A DNA stretch of 64,000 nucleotides from Pseudomonas flexibilis (GCF_000802425.1 NZ_JRUD01000008.1:1-64000); one strand, 5' to 3'; counted from the stretch's first letter, positions 21,254 through 30,347 are shown. Notes: generated from the sequence alone by a model not told the origin. Numbers and translations are program-made.

Positions 21254-22399
21254 TTACTCGCCGGTAACTGCGTACACGGTCCACTCACCCACGCCTTCCA
21301 CGGTGTGGGTCGGCTTGGCGGCGAAGCGGGCCTGCGGGTCGATCGCGTAGCGGATCAGTTCACTGTCTTCATTCAGGCCGAACAGCACCGGCTGCTTGCC
21401 ATTGGTGACGGCAATAGAGGCCAAATGCGGAACCACCGAGCGGTACAGGACCTGCTTGCGCTTGAGGTCAATCGCCCACAGCTCCTCGGCACCGTTCTTG
21501 TGGCTGCCCTCCTGGGCACCGGAGTGCATGGTCAGGAACAGCACGTTGTGAGCCGCGTTGCAGGCGGACACATCGACGCCACCCGGCGCCCAGTCGCCGT
21601 CGATGCCCTCCACTACCGAGAACTTCTCGACCAGCTTCGGCGCCTTGCCGCTGTCGGAGACGCGGTACAGGTTGCCCTTGAAGGACGGGAACACCAGGTC
21701 CTGGCCAACCCGCTCGGGCACGATGAACAGGGCGTCGGCATCCGGATCGAAGAGCTTGGCGCTGCGCGCCGGGGCGGAGGCTTCGCCATTGGCCTTGACC
21801 TCGAAGGTGGCCAGGGTGCCGTCACCGCACACGGTGGTGAAGCGGCTGCCCGCCGGGGTCGGGAAGATGCCGAAGCAGCCCGGGGTCGGGATCTCGGTGA
21901 GGAACTTGCCGGCCTGCAGATCCACCACGGTCACCGAAGTGGCCGGCGTGGCGTTCTGCACGAAGGCGAAGCGCTCGTCACCGGACAGCGCCAGCACGGC
22001 GCTGGAGGGCGCGACCTGCGCCATCTTCTCGGGAATGATCACCTCGCGCTTGAGCGTGAGCGTGTCGACATCGAATTCCTGCAGCACCGCTTCGGTCGGA
22101 CCGTAGGTGATGCGAGTGGCATACGCCGACATGGCGTAGGCCGTCTTGCGATCCTTGCTGTAGACCATCTGGCCGGTGATACCGACGCTCAGGATGCCCT
22201 TGTGCTCAAGGTCATCGGCCGACAGCACGTTGATGCGACTGGCTCCCTTCCAGCTCTGATCCAGAACGAAGACGTTCGCGCCCGGCTTGATGGCCTTCTC
22301 GACCGTCAATACTTCCGGAACGAAGGTTTCCGATGCCTGAGCGATGCCGACCGACAGCACACCCAGCATTGCACCCAGCGTAATACCCAAGGCTTGCAT
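21254..22399 (-). CDS. aauB: Amine dehydrogenase heavy chain
   Basis: This 381-residue periplasmic beta-propeller subunit has a signal peptide ending IAQA-SE. Conserved features of MauB/AauB include FVQNATPATSVTVVDLQAGK (about 145-165), GCFGIFPTP with TVCGDG (about 175-200), and FLTMHSGAQEGSHK.GAEELWAID (about 275-300). It diverges from both the Paracoccus methylamine and the Alcaligenes aromatic enzymes, so substrate preference is taken from the light chain. It is first in the operon heavy chain - mauE - mauD - light chain - two cytochromes. ATG 22399 follows GGAG. A sigma-54-type promoter at 22463-22478 lies about 50 bp upstream of the coding start. Confidence 0.9.
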   Translation of the reverse strand: MQALGITLGAMLGVLSVGIAQASETFVPEVLTVEKAIKPGANVFVLDQSWKGASRINVLSADDLEHKGILSVGITGQMVYSKDRKTAYAMSAYATRITYGPTEAVLQEFDVDTLTLKREVIIPEKMAQVAPSSAVLALSGDERFAFVQNATPATSVTVVDLQAGKFLTEIPTPGCFGIFPTPAGSRFTTVCGDGTLATFEVKANGEASAPARSAKLFDPDADALFIVPERVGQDLVFPSFKGNLYRVSDSGKAPKLVEKFSVVEGIDGDWAPGGVDVSACNAAHNVLFLTMHSGAQEGSHKNGAEELWAIDLKRKQVLYRSVVPHLASIAVTNGKQPVLFGLNEDSELIRYAIDPQARFAAKPTHTVEGVGEWTVYAVTGE

Positions 22400-22710
22400 G
22401 ATGTTCTCCACGTCTAGGGATACGCGCGGCCAGTATTTCGAACACCGCGCTGAACACCTCATAGCAGCAAGCGTGCCACCTTAAAAAACAAAGGGTTACG
22501 GGCACTTTTGCATGGTTTTTCGTTCCTTTTCGGTGCTTTAGCGGCCCTTCGCCATTATCCGGCGCACCTCTATGGTGCAGCGACAACGGGCTGAACGCGG
22601 TCCAGCCTGGTCTACGCTTTGCCAACGCCCCGCCTGTCATTCACCGGTCATCCAGGGCCGCCACAGTGGCGGTACCGCCCCAAGGACTCACCCCTGCAAG
22701 GAGCTGCACG
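22400..22710. other. Divergent intergenic region, aau operon / ABC importer
   Basis: These 311 bp separate two divergent operons. The part next to aauB holds the -24/-12 element described separately, followed upstream by an A/T-rich stretch (22481-22540) that could bind an activator or IHF. Nearer the importer gene are short inverted pieces such as GGCGCACCTCTATGGTGC and GCCGCCACAGTGGCGG. No ORF is convincing in it. Confidence 0.6.
22463..22478 (-). promoter_or_regulatory. Sigma-54-type (-24/-12) promoter of the amine dehydrogenase operon
   Basis: On the minus strand the sequence TGGCACGCTTGCTGCT matches the RpoN consensus TGGCACG-N4-TTGC(A/T), with only the first T of TTGC changed. The GG and GC doublets are correctly spaced. 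Transcription would start near 22451, leaving about 50 nt of leader before aauB. An enhancer-binding activator would be required; none is encoded nearby. Confidence 0.65.
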
Positions 22711-23763
22711 ATGAAACGACTGCTACTGGTTTCTCTGATGAGCGCGGCGCTGGCCGTAGGCAATCCGGCCAACGCCCAGGACCTGGCACAGCTGGAACAG
22801 GCTGCGCGCGCCGAGGGTCGCGTGGATAGCGTGGGCATGCCGGACAGCTGGGCCAACTGGAAGGACACCTGGGCCGACCTCAAGCGCCTGTACGGTCTGG
22901 AACACAGCGATACCGACATGAGCTCGGCCCAGGAGATCGCCAAGTTCGCCGCCGAGAAGAACAACGCCACCGCCGACATCGGCGACGTGGGCGCGGCGTT
23001 CGGCCCCATCGCCGTGCAGCAGGGCGTCACCCAGCCCTACAAGCCGAGCACCTGGGCGCAGATTCCCGAATGGGCCAAGGATGAGGACGGCCACTGGATG
23101 CTGGCCTACACCGGCTCCATTGCCTTCATCGTCAACACGCAGCTGGTCAAGGAGGTGCCCCGTTCCTGGGCTGAGCTGAAAACCGGCCGCTACAAGGTAG
23201 CCATTGGCGACGTCAGCTCCGCTGCCCAGGCGGTGAACGGTGTGCTGGCAGCGGCCCTCGCCAACGGCGGCGACGAGAAGAACATCCAGCCGGGCCTGGA
23301 CTTCTTCGCCGACATTGCCCGTCAGGGCCGGCTGTCGCTGGCCAACCCCACCATCCAGACCCTGGAAAAGGGCGAGGTGGAAGTCGGCGTGGTCTGGGAC
23401 TTCAACGGCCTGGGCTATCGCGAGCAGATCGACCCCAACCGCTTCGAAGTGCTGATCCCCTCCGACGGCTCGGTGATTTCCGGCTACACCACCATCATCA
23501 ACAAGTACGCCAAGCACCCCAACGCCGCCAAGCTGGCCCGCGAGTACATCCTTTCCGACGCCGGGCAGATCAATCTGGCCAAGGGCAACGCCCGCCCCAT
23601 CCGCGCCGAGCACCTGACCCTGCCGGCGGATGTGCAGGCCAGGCTGCTACCCAACGAGCAGTACGCCAATGTCCAGCCGATCAGAGACGCGGCTGCCTGG
23701 GAGAAGACCTCCCGGGCGCTGCCGCAGCTCTGGCAGGAACACGTGATCATCGAGATGCGCTAG
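22711..23763 (+). CDS. ABC transporter periplasmic solute-binding protein (family 1)
   Basis: This 350-residue exported binding protein has a signal peptide ending PANAQD. The fold is that of iron(III)/polyamine/phosphonate-type binding proteins: MPDSWANWKDTW at about 40-51, DIGDVGAAFGPIAVQQGV in the hinge, TGSIAFIVNT, and VEVGVVWDFNGLGYREQI near residue 225. The clustered tyrosines expected of Fe3+ binders are not obvious, so an organic ligand such as a polyamine, phosphonate or amine is more likely. It heads a four-gene importer with overlapping cistrons and is divergent from the amine dehydrogenase operon, which hints at uptake of an amine-related compound. ATG 22711 follows AAGGAG. Confidence 0.85.
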   Translation: MKRLLLVSLMSAALAVGNPANAQDLAQLEQAARAEGRVDSVGMPDSWANWKDTWADLKRLYGLEHSDTDMSSAQEIAKFAAEKNNATADIGDVGAAFGPIAVQQGVTQPYKPSTWAQIPEWAKDEDGHWMLAYTGSIAFIVNTQLVKEVPRSWAELKTGRYKVAIGDVSSAAQAVNGVLAAALANGGDEKNIQPGLDFFADIARQGRLSLANPTIQTLEKGEVEVGVVWDFNGLGYREQIDPNRFEVLIPSDGSVISGYTTIINKYAKHPNAAKLAREYILSDAGQINLAKGNARPIRAEHLTLPADVQARLLPNEQYANVQPIRDAAAWEKTSRALPQLWQEHVIIEMR

Positions 23764-23775
23764 CACGGCCAGCCC

Positions 23776-24648
23776 ATGACGGCTCCTGCACGCCGCGCGC
23801 CGCCGTGGAGCGCCCCCCGTCGCGGCCGCTGGCTGGCGGCGCTCTGTCTGTTGCCATTCGCGCTGGTGTTCTTCGCCTTCCAGATCGCGCCGCTGCTCTG
23901 GGTGGCGGTCAACAGCCTGCAGACGGCCGACGGCTGGAGCCTGGCCAACTTCACCCGCATCCTGGAGTCGCGCTTTTATCGGCAGGCGATCAGCCACAGC
24001 CTGCAGGTGTCCTTCTGGTCGAGCCTGTTCGGCCTGCTCATCGCCCTGCTTGGCAGCTATTCGCTGCACCGGGTGGACTCGCGGCTGCGCGACTTCGTCA
24101 ACGCCTTCGCCACCATGACCAGCAACTTCGCCGGGGTGCCGCTGGCCTTCGCCTTCATCATCCTGCTCGGCTTCAACGGTGCGCTCACGCTGCTGCTGCG
24201 GCAGATCGGCTGGATCGAGGACTTCAACCTCTATTCCAAGACCGGGCTGATCGTCATCTACACCTACTTCCAGATCCCGCTGGGGGTACTCCTGCTCTAC
24301 CCGGCCTTTGACGCTCTGCGCGAGGACTGGCGCGAATCCGCAGCACTGCTCGGCGCATCGACCTGGCGCTACTGGTGCCACATCGGCCTGCCGGTGCTCA
24401 CCCCGGCACTGGTCGGCACGTTCGTGATCCTGCTGGCCAACGCGCTGGGCGCCTACGCCACCGTGTACGCGCTGACCACCGGCAACTTCAACATCGTGCC
24501 GATCCGCATCGCCGCGCTGGTGGCCGGCGACATCAACCTAGACCCCTGGCTGGCCAGCGCCCTGGCCATGCTGCTGGTCGGCCTGATGGCGCTGATCACG
24601 CTGGTGCATCAATGGCTGCTGAGGAGGAGCTACCATGCGGCGCGCTGA
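23776..24648 (+). CDS. ABC transporter permease (first)
   Basis: This 290-residue permease has six helices after a charged N-terminus (MTAPARRAPPWSAPRR). The ATPase-contact EAA loop is ESAALLGASTWRYWCHIGLP (about 190-209). It is of the spermidine/putrescine and iron(III) permease group. It starts 12 bp after the binding-protein gene, and its last 14 bases overlap the second permease gene. The substrate is set by the binding protein and remains unknown. Confidence 0.88.
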   Translation: MTAPARRAPPWSAPRRGRWLAALCLLPFALVFFAFQIAPLLWVAVNSLQTADGWSLANFTRILESRFYRQAISHSLQVSFWSSLFGLLIALLGSYSLHRVDSRLRDFVNAFATMTSNFAGVPLAFAFIILLGFNGALTLLLRQIGWIEDFNLYSKTGLIVIYTYFQIPLGVLLLYPAFDALREDWRESAALLGASTWRYWCHIGLPVLTPALVGTFVILLANALGAYATVYALTTGNFNIVPIRIAALVAGDINLDPWLASALAMLLVGLMALITLVHQWLLRRSYHAAR

Positions 24649-25432
24649 ACAAGGCCCTGTCCTGCTCTACCACCGGCTGGTGGTCTGGCTGCTGTTCCTG
24701 ATCCTGCTGCTGCCGCTGGCCGGCACGCTGCTCTACTCGCTGGCCACCAGTTGGTCGGCGACCGTGCTGCCCAGCGGACTGACCCTCAAGTGGTACCTGG
24801 CGCTGTGGAGCGACGCGCGCTTCCTCAGCGCCTTCGGCCATTCGCTGCTGGTGTGCTTCGGCGCGCTGCTGCTGTCGGTGCTGCTGATCCTGCCGTTGCT
24901 GTTCGTGGTGCACTACCACTTCCCGCGCCTGGACGGCCTGATGAACGTGCTGATCCTGCTGCCCTTCGCCATCCCGCCGGTAGTCTCCTCGGTGGGGCTG
25001 CTGCAGGTGTACGGCAGCGGACCCCTGCCGTTGATCGGCACGCCCTGGATCCTCATTGGCTGCTATTTCACCGTGGCCCTGCCGTTCATGTACCGGGCGA
25101 TCAGCAACAACCTGCTGGCGCTGAACCTGCGCGACCTGATGGACGCCGCGCGCGTCCATGGCGCCAGCACCTGGCAGGCGGCCTTCTGGGTAGTGCTGCC
25201 CAACCTGCGCAAGGGGGTGATGGTGGCGCTGTTCCTGTCCTTTTCGTTCCTGCTCGGCGAATTCGTGTTCGCCAATCTGCTGGTGGGCACCCGCTACGAG
25301 ACCCTGCAGGTGTACCTGAACAACATGCGCAACAGCAGCGGCCACTTCAACAGCGCCCTGGTGATCTCCTATTTCTTCTTCGTGCTGCTGTTCACCTGGG
25401 CGGCCAACCGCCTGAACAAGGATCTGCCATGA
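24635..25432 (+). CDS. ABC transporter permease (second)
   Basis: This 265-residue permease has six helices. Its EAA loop is MDAARVHGASTWQAAFWVVLP (about 169-189), here matching the consensus well, with the downstream SFSFLLGEFVFANLL typical of the second permease in such systems. The N-terminus MRRAEQGPVLLYHRLV is cytoplasmic. It overlaps the first permease by 14 bases and the ATPase gene by 4 (ATGA), a tightly coupled operon. Confidence 0.88.
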   Translation: MRRAEQGPVLLYHRLVVWLLFLILLLPLAGTLLYSLATSWSATVLPSGLTLKWYLALWSDARFLSAFGHSLLVCFGALLLSVLLILPLLFVVHYHFPRLDGLMNVLILLPFAIPPVVSSVGLLQVYGSGPLPLIGTPWILIGCYFTVALPFMYRAISNNLLALNLRDLMDAARVHGASTWQAAFWVVLPNLRKGVMVALFLSFSFLLGEFVFANLLVGTRYETLQVYLNNMRNSSGHFNSALVISYFFFVLLFTWAANRLNKDLP

Positions 25433-26418
25433 GCTTTCTGGTCATTCAGGGACTGCACAAGCGCTACGGCGCCACACCGGTGTTCAGCGACATCGACTGC
25501 ACCCTCGAGCAGGGCGAATTCGTCACCCTGCTCGGCCCCTCGGGCTGTGGCAAATCCACCCTGCTGCGCTGCGTGGCGGGCCTGACCGAGGTGGACGGCG
25601 GCACGATCCGGCTGGACGGCCAGGACCTGCTGCCCCTGCCGCCCCAGAAGCGCGGCATCGGCATGGTGTTCCAGAGCTATGCGCTGTTTCCCAACATGAC
25701 GGTGGCCCAGAACGTGGCGTTCGGCCTGCGCATGCAAAGGGTGCCGCGCGCGGAAAGCGCACGGCGCGTCGCCGAGGTGCTGGCCCTGGTGGAGCTGGAA
25801 GCGCTCGCTGACCGCTATCCGCAGCAGCTGTCCGGCGGCCAGAGCCAGCGCGTCGCCCTGGCCCGTTCGCTGGTCACGCGGCCACGCCTGCTGCTGCTCG
25901 ATGAGCCGCTGTCGGCGCTGGATGCGCGCATTCGCAAACACCTGCGCGAGGAAATCCGCCGTATCCAGCGGGAACTGGGCCTGACCACGCTGTTCGTCAC
26001 CCACGACCAGGAGGAGGCGCTGACCCTTTCGGATCGCATCCTGCTGATGGACGCCGGGCGCATCGTGCAGAGCGGCAGCGCCGAGGCCCTGTACACCGAG
26101 CCGGCCAGTGCCTTCGCCGCCGGTTTCATCGGCCACTACAACCTGCTGGATGCCGAGGCGGCCGGGCGCCTGCTCGGCCGCTCGATGAGCCGTCGCGTGG
26201 CGATCCGCCCGGAAGCCATCCGCCTGGGCAGCGGCGACCTCAGCGGGCTGATCCGCAGCCACAGCCTGCTCGGCAACGTCATTCGCTACCACGTGGAGAG
26301 TCGCGGTGTGGAACTGTACGTGGATGTGCTCAACCGCTCCGCCGGGGACCTGTTGCCCAGCGGCCGCTCCGTGGCGCTGGAGATCGCCCCGGAGGCGGTT
26401 CGCGAGCTGGAGGGGTAA
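25429..26418 (+). CDS. ABC transporter ATP-binding protein
   Basis: This 329-residue ATPase has Walker A GPSGCGKSTLL (about 37-47), Q-loop VFQSYALFPN, signature LSGGQSQRVALARS, Walker B LLLLDEPLSALD and the switch histidine in FVTHDQEEAL. The C-terminal ~90 residues form a TOBE-type regulatory domain (VAIRPEAIRLG). This is the PotA/AfuC/PhnT group, matching the permeases before it. It is the last gene of the importer; the following 157 bp contain a type-B palindrome and no further coding sequence. Confidence 0.92.
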   Translation: MSFLVIQGLHKRYGATPVFSDIDCTLEQGEFVTLLGPSGCGKSTLLRCVAGLTEVDGGTIRLDGQDLLPLPPQKRGIGMVFQSYALFPNMTVAQNVAFGLRMQRVPRAESARRVAEVLALVELEALADRYPQQLSGGQSQRVALARSLVTRPRLLLLDEPLSALDARIRKHLREEIRRIQRELGLTTLFVTHDQEEALTLSDRILLMDAGRIVQSGSAEALYTEPASAFAAGFIGHYNLLDAEAAGRLLGRSMSRRVAIRPEAIRLGSGDLSGLIRSHSLLGNVIRYHVESRGVELYVDVLNRSAGDLLPSGRSVALEIAPEAVRELEG

Positions 26419-26460
26419 AGCGCACTGATGTGATGCCAGCCGCAAAGCGCGGCCCGGAGC

Positions 26461-26538
26461 GTAGGGGCGGTCGGCGCTGTTCCGGCCGCCGACTGGCGGG
26501 CCCGAGGTTGGCCAACGCGACGCGTTGACCAACCTACC
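26461..26538. repeat. Type-B dispersed palindrome
   Basis: Begins GTAGGGGCGGTCGG and ends GTTGACCAACCTAC, its approximate complement. Internal pairs CGGCCGCCG and GTTGGCCAACGCG / CGCGTTGACCAAC are visible. It lies between the convergent ABC ATPase and quinone oxidoreductase genes. Confidence 0.65.
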
Positions 26539-26575
26539 GAAACCTGCGGTTTCAAAGGCTTTGGAGGCCTCTCGA

Positions 26576-27535
26576 CTAGAGACTGTCGTCGAGCAGCAGC
26601 ACGATCTTGCCATTTACCTGGTTGCTCTCCAGCAGCGCGAAGGCTTCCTCGGCCTGATCGGCACGGAAGGTCCGCTCCAGCTGGGGCGCCAGCCGCTTTT
26701 CGGCGAACAGCGGCCAGACCTTGTCGCGCAGTTCGGCAATCAGCGCCGCCTTGAAGGCATCGTCGCGGTTGCGCAGCGTCGAGCCGGTGATCTGCACGCG
26801 CTTGGCCAGGAACTTGGCCAGGTCCAGCTCGGCGCGACGCCCGCCCATCATGGCGATGACCACCCAGCGGCCATCCAGGGCGATCAGACTGAGGTTCAGC
26901 GCCGCATAGCTGGCGCCCACCGGATCGAGGATCACGTCGAACGGCGCGAAGTCCTTCAGGCTGTCCAGATTCTCGCCGCGCAGCACACCGCCCTGGGCGC
27001 CGAGGCTCTCGCAATAGGCCAGGCGATCGGCCGAGCCGACGCTCACCCAGCAGGGATTGCCGAATGCCTTGCACAGCTGGATGGCCGCCGAGCCGACCCC
27101 GCCGGCGCCGGCATGGATCAGCGCCTTCTCGCCCGGTTGCAGGCGGGCCAGTTGAAACAGGTTGAGCCAGGCGGTGGCATACACCTCCGGCAGCGCTGCG
27201 GCTTCGGCCAGGCTCAGTCCGTCGGGTACCGGCAACGCATGCCCGGCATGCACCACCACCTCTTCGGCCATGCCACCGCCGGCCAGCAGTGCGCAGGCCC
27301 GATCGCCCACCCGCCACGGACTGCCGGCGCCCACCTCGCTGACCACCCCGGCGCATTCCAGGCCGAGGATGTCACTGGCGCCGGGCGGCGGCGGGTAGTG
27401 ACCGGCCCGCTGCAACAGATCGGCACGGTTAAGCCCTGCCGCGGCCACACGGATGCGAATCTGCCCGGAACCGCACGGTTCACTGCTCCGTTCGGCCCAC
27501 TCCACGCGTCCCTCGATACCTTGCAATGCCTTCAC
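26576..27535 (-). CDS. NAD(P)H:quinone oxidoreductase, PIG3 family
   Basis: This 319-residue zinc-free medium-chain dehydrogenase has LNRADLLQRAGHYPPPPG (about 35-52), which defines the PIG3/TP53I3-like quinone oxidoreductases. GAGGVGSAAIQLCKAFG (about 148-164) is the Rossmann site for NADPH, and DVILDPVGA follows. It reduces quinones with NAD(P)H, probably by one-electron chemistry. The start is a GTG at 27535 with GGAGG just upstream (VKALQGIEG read as Met); the longer frame overlaps the prc promoter region. It is divergent from prc. Confidence 0.85.
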   Translation of the reverse strand: MKALQGIEGRVEWAERSSEPCGSGQIRIRVAAAGLNRADLLQRAGHYPPPPGASDILGLECAGVVSEVGAGSPWRVGDRACALLAGGGMAEEVVVHAGHALPVPDGLSLAEAAALPEVYATAWLNLFQLARLQPGEKALIHAGAGGVGSAAIQLCKAFGNPCWVSVGSADRLAYCESLGAQGGVLRGENLDSLKDFAPFDVILDPVGASYAALNLSLIALDGRWVVIAMMGGRRAELDLAKFLAKRVQITGSTLRNRDDAFKAALIAELRDKVWPLFAEKRLAPQLERTFRADQAEEAFALLESNQVNGKIVLLLDDSL

Positions 27536-27635
27536 GCTGCCTCCATAGTGACTCTCACATCGAGCCCGGACGATGCCGGGCTTTCGCGCCATTACGCCGG
27601 TTTCGTGCGAAACCGGTATCAATAGACGGCCTACT

Positions 27636-29744
27636 ATGCGTTATCACTTGTCCTTGCGTCGACCCACTCTCCCGCGCCTGCTTGGCGGTGCGGCCCTGGC
27701 CCTGGTGATGGGCCTGAGCCTGCCCCTGCAGGCCAAGACCACCGATCTCGACTGGGCCAGCCTCAAGCCCGACCGCAACCAGGTGATCGCCAGCCTCAAC
27801 GTCGTCGAGTTGCTGCGCCGTCACCACTACAACAAACCCCCGCTGGACGACGCCCGCTCGGCCAAGATCTACGACAGCTACATCAAGCTGCTCGATCCGG
27901 CGCGCAGCTATTTCACCGCCGACGATATCGCCGAGTTCGAGCCCTGGCGCCTGCAGTTCGATGACTTCCTTAAGGAAGGGCAGCTGGAGCCCGGTTTCAC
28001 CATCTACCAGCGCCATCTGGAGCGGCTGATCCAGCGCATCGAGTACGCCCTGAGTCTGCTCGAGAACATCGACAGCCTGGACTTCACGATCGATGAAGAA
28101 CTGGAAATCGACCGCGAGACGGCGTCCTGGGCGCGCGACCGCGCCGAGCTGGACGACCTGTGGCGCAAACGGGTCAAGGATGAGGTGCTGCGTCTGAAGA
28201 TCGCCGGCAAGGAGCCCGCGGCCATCCAGGAATTGCTGACCAAGCGCTACCGGAACCAGCTGACCCGACTGAACCAGACGCGCAGCGAGGACATCTTCCA
28301 GGCCTACATCAATGCCTTCGCGCAAACCTACGACCCGCACACCAGCTACCTCTCGCCCGACAACGCCGAAAACTTCGACATCAACATGAGCCTGTCGCTG
28401 GAGGGCATCGGCGCGGTGCTGCAAAGCGACAACGAGATGGTCAAGATCGTTCGCCTGGTGCCCGCCGGCCCGGCCGAGAAGAGCAAGCAGCTGGTGCCTG
28501 CCGACCGCATCGTCGGCGTGGCCCAGGGCAACGACGAGATGGTCGACGTGATCGGCTGGCGCCTGGATGAAGTGGTCAAGCTGATCCGCGGCCCCAAGGG
28601 CTCGAAGGTCCGCCTGGAGATCATTCCGGCCAGCAACGCGCCGAATGACCAGACCAGCCGCATCGTGACCCTGACCCGCGAGGCGGTGAAGCTGGAGGAG
28701 CAGGCGGCCAAGAAATCGGTGCTGAACCTGGAGCACGAGGGCCGCAGCTACAAGCTCGGCGTCATCGAGATTCCGGCGTTCTACCTGGACTTCAAGGCCT
28801 ACCGGGCCGGCGATCCGAACTACAAGAGCACCACCCGCGACGTGAAGAAGCTGCTGACCGAGTTGAAGCAGGAGAAGGTGGATGGCGTCGTCATCGACCT
28901 GCGCAACAACGGCGGTGGCTCCCTGCAGGAAGCCACCGAGCTGACCGGCCTGTTCATCGAGCAAGGGCCCACCGTGTTGGTGCGCAACAGCGATGGCCGC
29001 GTCGATGTACTGGCGGACGAGAATCCCGGCGCCTACTACACCGGGCCGATGGCCGTGCTGGTCAACCGCCTGTCCGCCTCGGCCTCGGAGATCTTCGCCG
29101 GCGCCATGCAAGACTATCACCGCGCGCTGATTATCGGCGTGCAGACCTTCGGCAAGGGCACCGTGCAGAGCATCCAGCCGCTCAACCACGGCGAGCTCAA
29201 GCTGACCCTGGCCAAGTTCTACCGGGTGTCCGGGCAGAGCACCCAGCACCAGGGCGTGGTGCCGGACATCAGCTACCCCTCCGAGGTGGACACCGACGAG
29301 ATCGGCGAAAGCGCCCTGCCCGAGGCGATGCCCTGGGACCGCATCCATCCGGCGATTCGCCCGGAAAGCGATCCGTTCAAGCCGTTCCTGGCAGACCTCA
29401 AGGCCCGCCATGACGCCCGCGCCGCGCAGAACCCGGACTTCGTGTTCACCCGCGAACGCCTGCAGCTGTCCCAGGAACTGATGAAGGAAACCCGGGTTTC
29501 CCTGAACGAAGCCAAGCGCCGCAGCCAGCAGGCCGCCATCGAGGCGCGCCAGTTGAAACTGGAAAACGCACGTCGCCTGGCACGCGGCGAGGAACCGCTG
29601 AAGAAGATCAAGACCGAGGACGAGGAACCGGCGATTCCACACACCGCCGACAAGCCCAAGCCGGAAGAAGATGCCTACCTGGCGGAAACCGGGCACATCC
29701 TGCTCGATTACCTGACCCTGGAAAGTCGCGTGGCCAGGCACTAA
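27636..29744 (+). CDS. prc: Carboxy-terminal processing protease Prc (Tsp)
   Basis: This 702-residue periplasmic S41 protease degrades misfolded or tagged periplasmic proteins and, in Pseudomonas, anti-sigma factors such as MucA forms. It has a signal peptide (GLSLPLQAKT), an N-terminal helical domain, and a PDZ domain (about 235-320, INMSLSLEGIGAVL then GPKGSKVRLEI). The catalytic Ser-Lys dyad lies in LSASASEIFAGAMQ and QTFGKGTVQS. A C-terminal charged helical domain follows (DUF3340-like). The start at ATG 27636 gives a correct signal peptide; the extra upstream codons are unlikely. It ends before a strong terminator. Confidence 0.96.
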   Translation: MRYHLSLRRPTLPRLLGGAALALVMGLSLPLQAKTTDLDWASLKPDRNQVIASLNVVELLRRHHYNKPPLDDARSAKIYDSYIKLLDPARSYFTADDIAEFEPWRLQFDDFLKEGQLEPGFTIYQRHLERLIQRIEYALSLLENIDSLDFTIDEELEIDRETASWARDRAELDDLWRKRVKDEVLRLKIAGKEPAAIQELLTKRYRNQLTRLNQTRSEDIFQAYINAFAQTYDPHTSYLSPDNAENFDINMSLSLEGIGAVLQSDNEMVKIVRLVPAGPAEKSKQLVPADRIVGVAQGNDEMVDVIGWRLDEVVKLIRGPKGSKVRLEIIPASNAPNDQTSRIVTLTREAVKLEEQAAKKSVLNLEHEGRSYKLGVIEIPAFYLDFKAYRAGDPNYKSTTRDVKKLLTELKQEKVDGVVIDLRNNGGGSLQEATELTGLFIEQGPTVLVRNSDGRVDVLADENPGAYYTGPMAVLVNRLSASASEIFAGAMQDYHRALIIGVQTFGKGTVQSIQPLNHGELKLTLAKFYRVSGQSTQHQGVVPDISYPSEVDTDEIGESALPEAMPWDRIHPAIRPESDPFKPFLADLKARHDARAAQNPDFVFTRERLQLSQELMKETRVSLNEAKRRSQQAAIEARQLKLENARRLARGEEPLKKIKTEDEEPAIPHTADKPKPEEDAYLAETGHILLDYLTLESRVARH

Positions 29745-29834
29745 AGGGGCGACATAGGGCTGGAATAGCCGCCTTGGGCGGCCATAAACAGCGTTGACCT
29801 GGCCGCTCTGGAAGCTTCGCGACGCTGTACAAAA

Positions 29835-29862
29835 GAAAAAGCCGGCTCACGCCGGCTTTTTC
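29835..29862. terminator. Bidirectional terminator after prc
   Basis: A perfect 12-bp inverted repeat GAAAAAGCCGGC, loop TCAC, GCCGGCTTTTTC sits between the convergent prc and Sel1-repeat genes. T-runs on both sides make it usable in both directions. Confidence 0.9.
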
Positions 29863-29873
29863 ATTCAAGCGAA

Positions 29874-30347
29874 CTACAACCCGAGCTCCTCGGCACGGCG
29901 CTTGTAGCGCTCGGCGAGGTCGGCGTCGGCCATCAGGCCATAACCACCGTCGCGATACAACTCGGCCAGCTTGCGGGCCGCCAGCGGATGCCCCGCCTGG
30001 GCGGCCAGCATCCACCAGCGGGCGGCTTCCTGACCGTCGGGCTCTTGCTGCGGGCTGCCCGCCAAACTGGTCACCCCCAACTGGTAGGCGGCCTTGCTGT
30101 CCCCCCCCTGGGCGGCCAGGCGCAGCAACCGCAGCCCTTCCTCACGCGCACCCAGGCCACGCCCCCGAAACAGCAGCACATGCCCATAGAAACTCTGCGC
30201 AGGAACATGACCGAGCGTGGCCATGCGCGCGAACTGACCTTCCATCCAGCGCCAGGCCCCAGGTTTCTGCATCAGCCAGCGCCAATGAAACAAGCGACGC
30301 GCCAGCGCATAGCCCAGTCGCGCCCGAAGCCGCCACCACCACGCCAT
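29874..30347 (-). CDS. Sel1-repeat protein
   Basis: This 157-residue protein has an aromatic, basic N-terminus (MAWWWRLRARLGYALARRLF) that could lie on the membrane. Two to three Sel1/TPR-like repeats follow, for example GLRLLRLAAQGGDSKAAYQL and AARWWMLAAQAGHPLAARKL. Such repeats mediate protein contacts; no enzyme function is suggested. The start at ATG 30347 follows AGGAG. It follows the unknown gene at 30349-30708 with no gap, at the end of a three-gene unit led by an XRE regulator. Confidence 0.8.
   Translation of the reverse strand: MAWWWRLRARLGYALARRLFHWRWLMQKPGAWRWMEGQFARMATLGHVPAQSFYGHVLLFRGRGLGAREEGLRLLRLAAQGGDSKAAYQLGVTSLAGSPQQEPDGQEAARWWMLAAQAGHPLAARKLAELYRDGGYGLMADADLAERYKRRAEELGL

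Noticed and set aside
19512-22399. Methylamine dehydrogenase (mau) rather than aromatic amine dehydrogenase
   Set aside because: The light chain is much closer to aromatic amine dehydrogenase (DGKDYL.SY, RERPGY, HND.NWCMAN), and no amicyanin gene is present. The heavy chain alone would not decide.
27555-29741. 728-codon minus-strand open frame opposite prc
   Set aside because: Shadow of prc; its translation is rich in Leu, Gln, His and Val with no domain.
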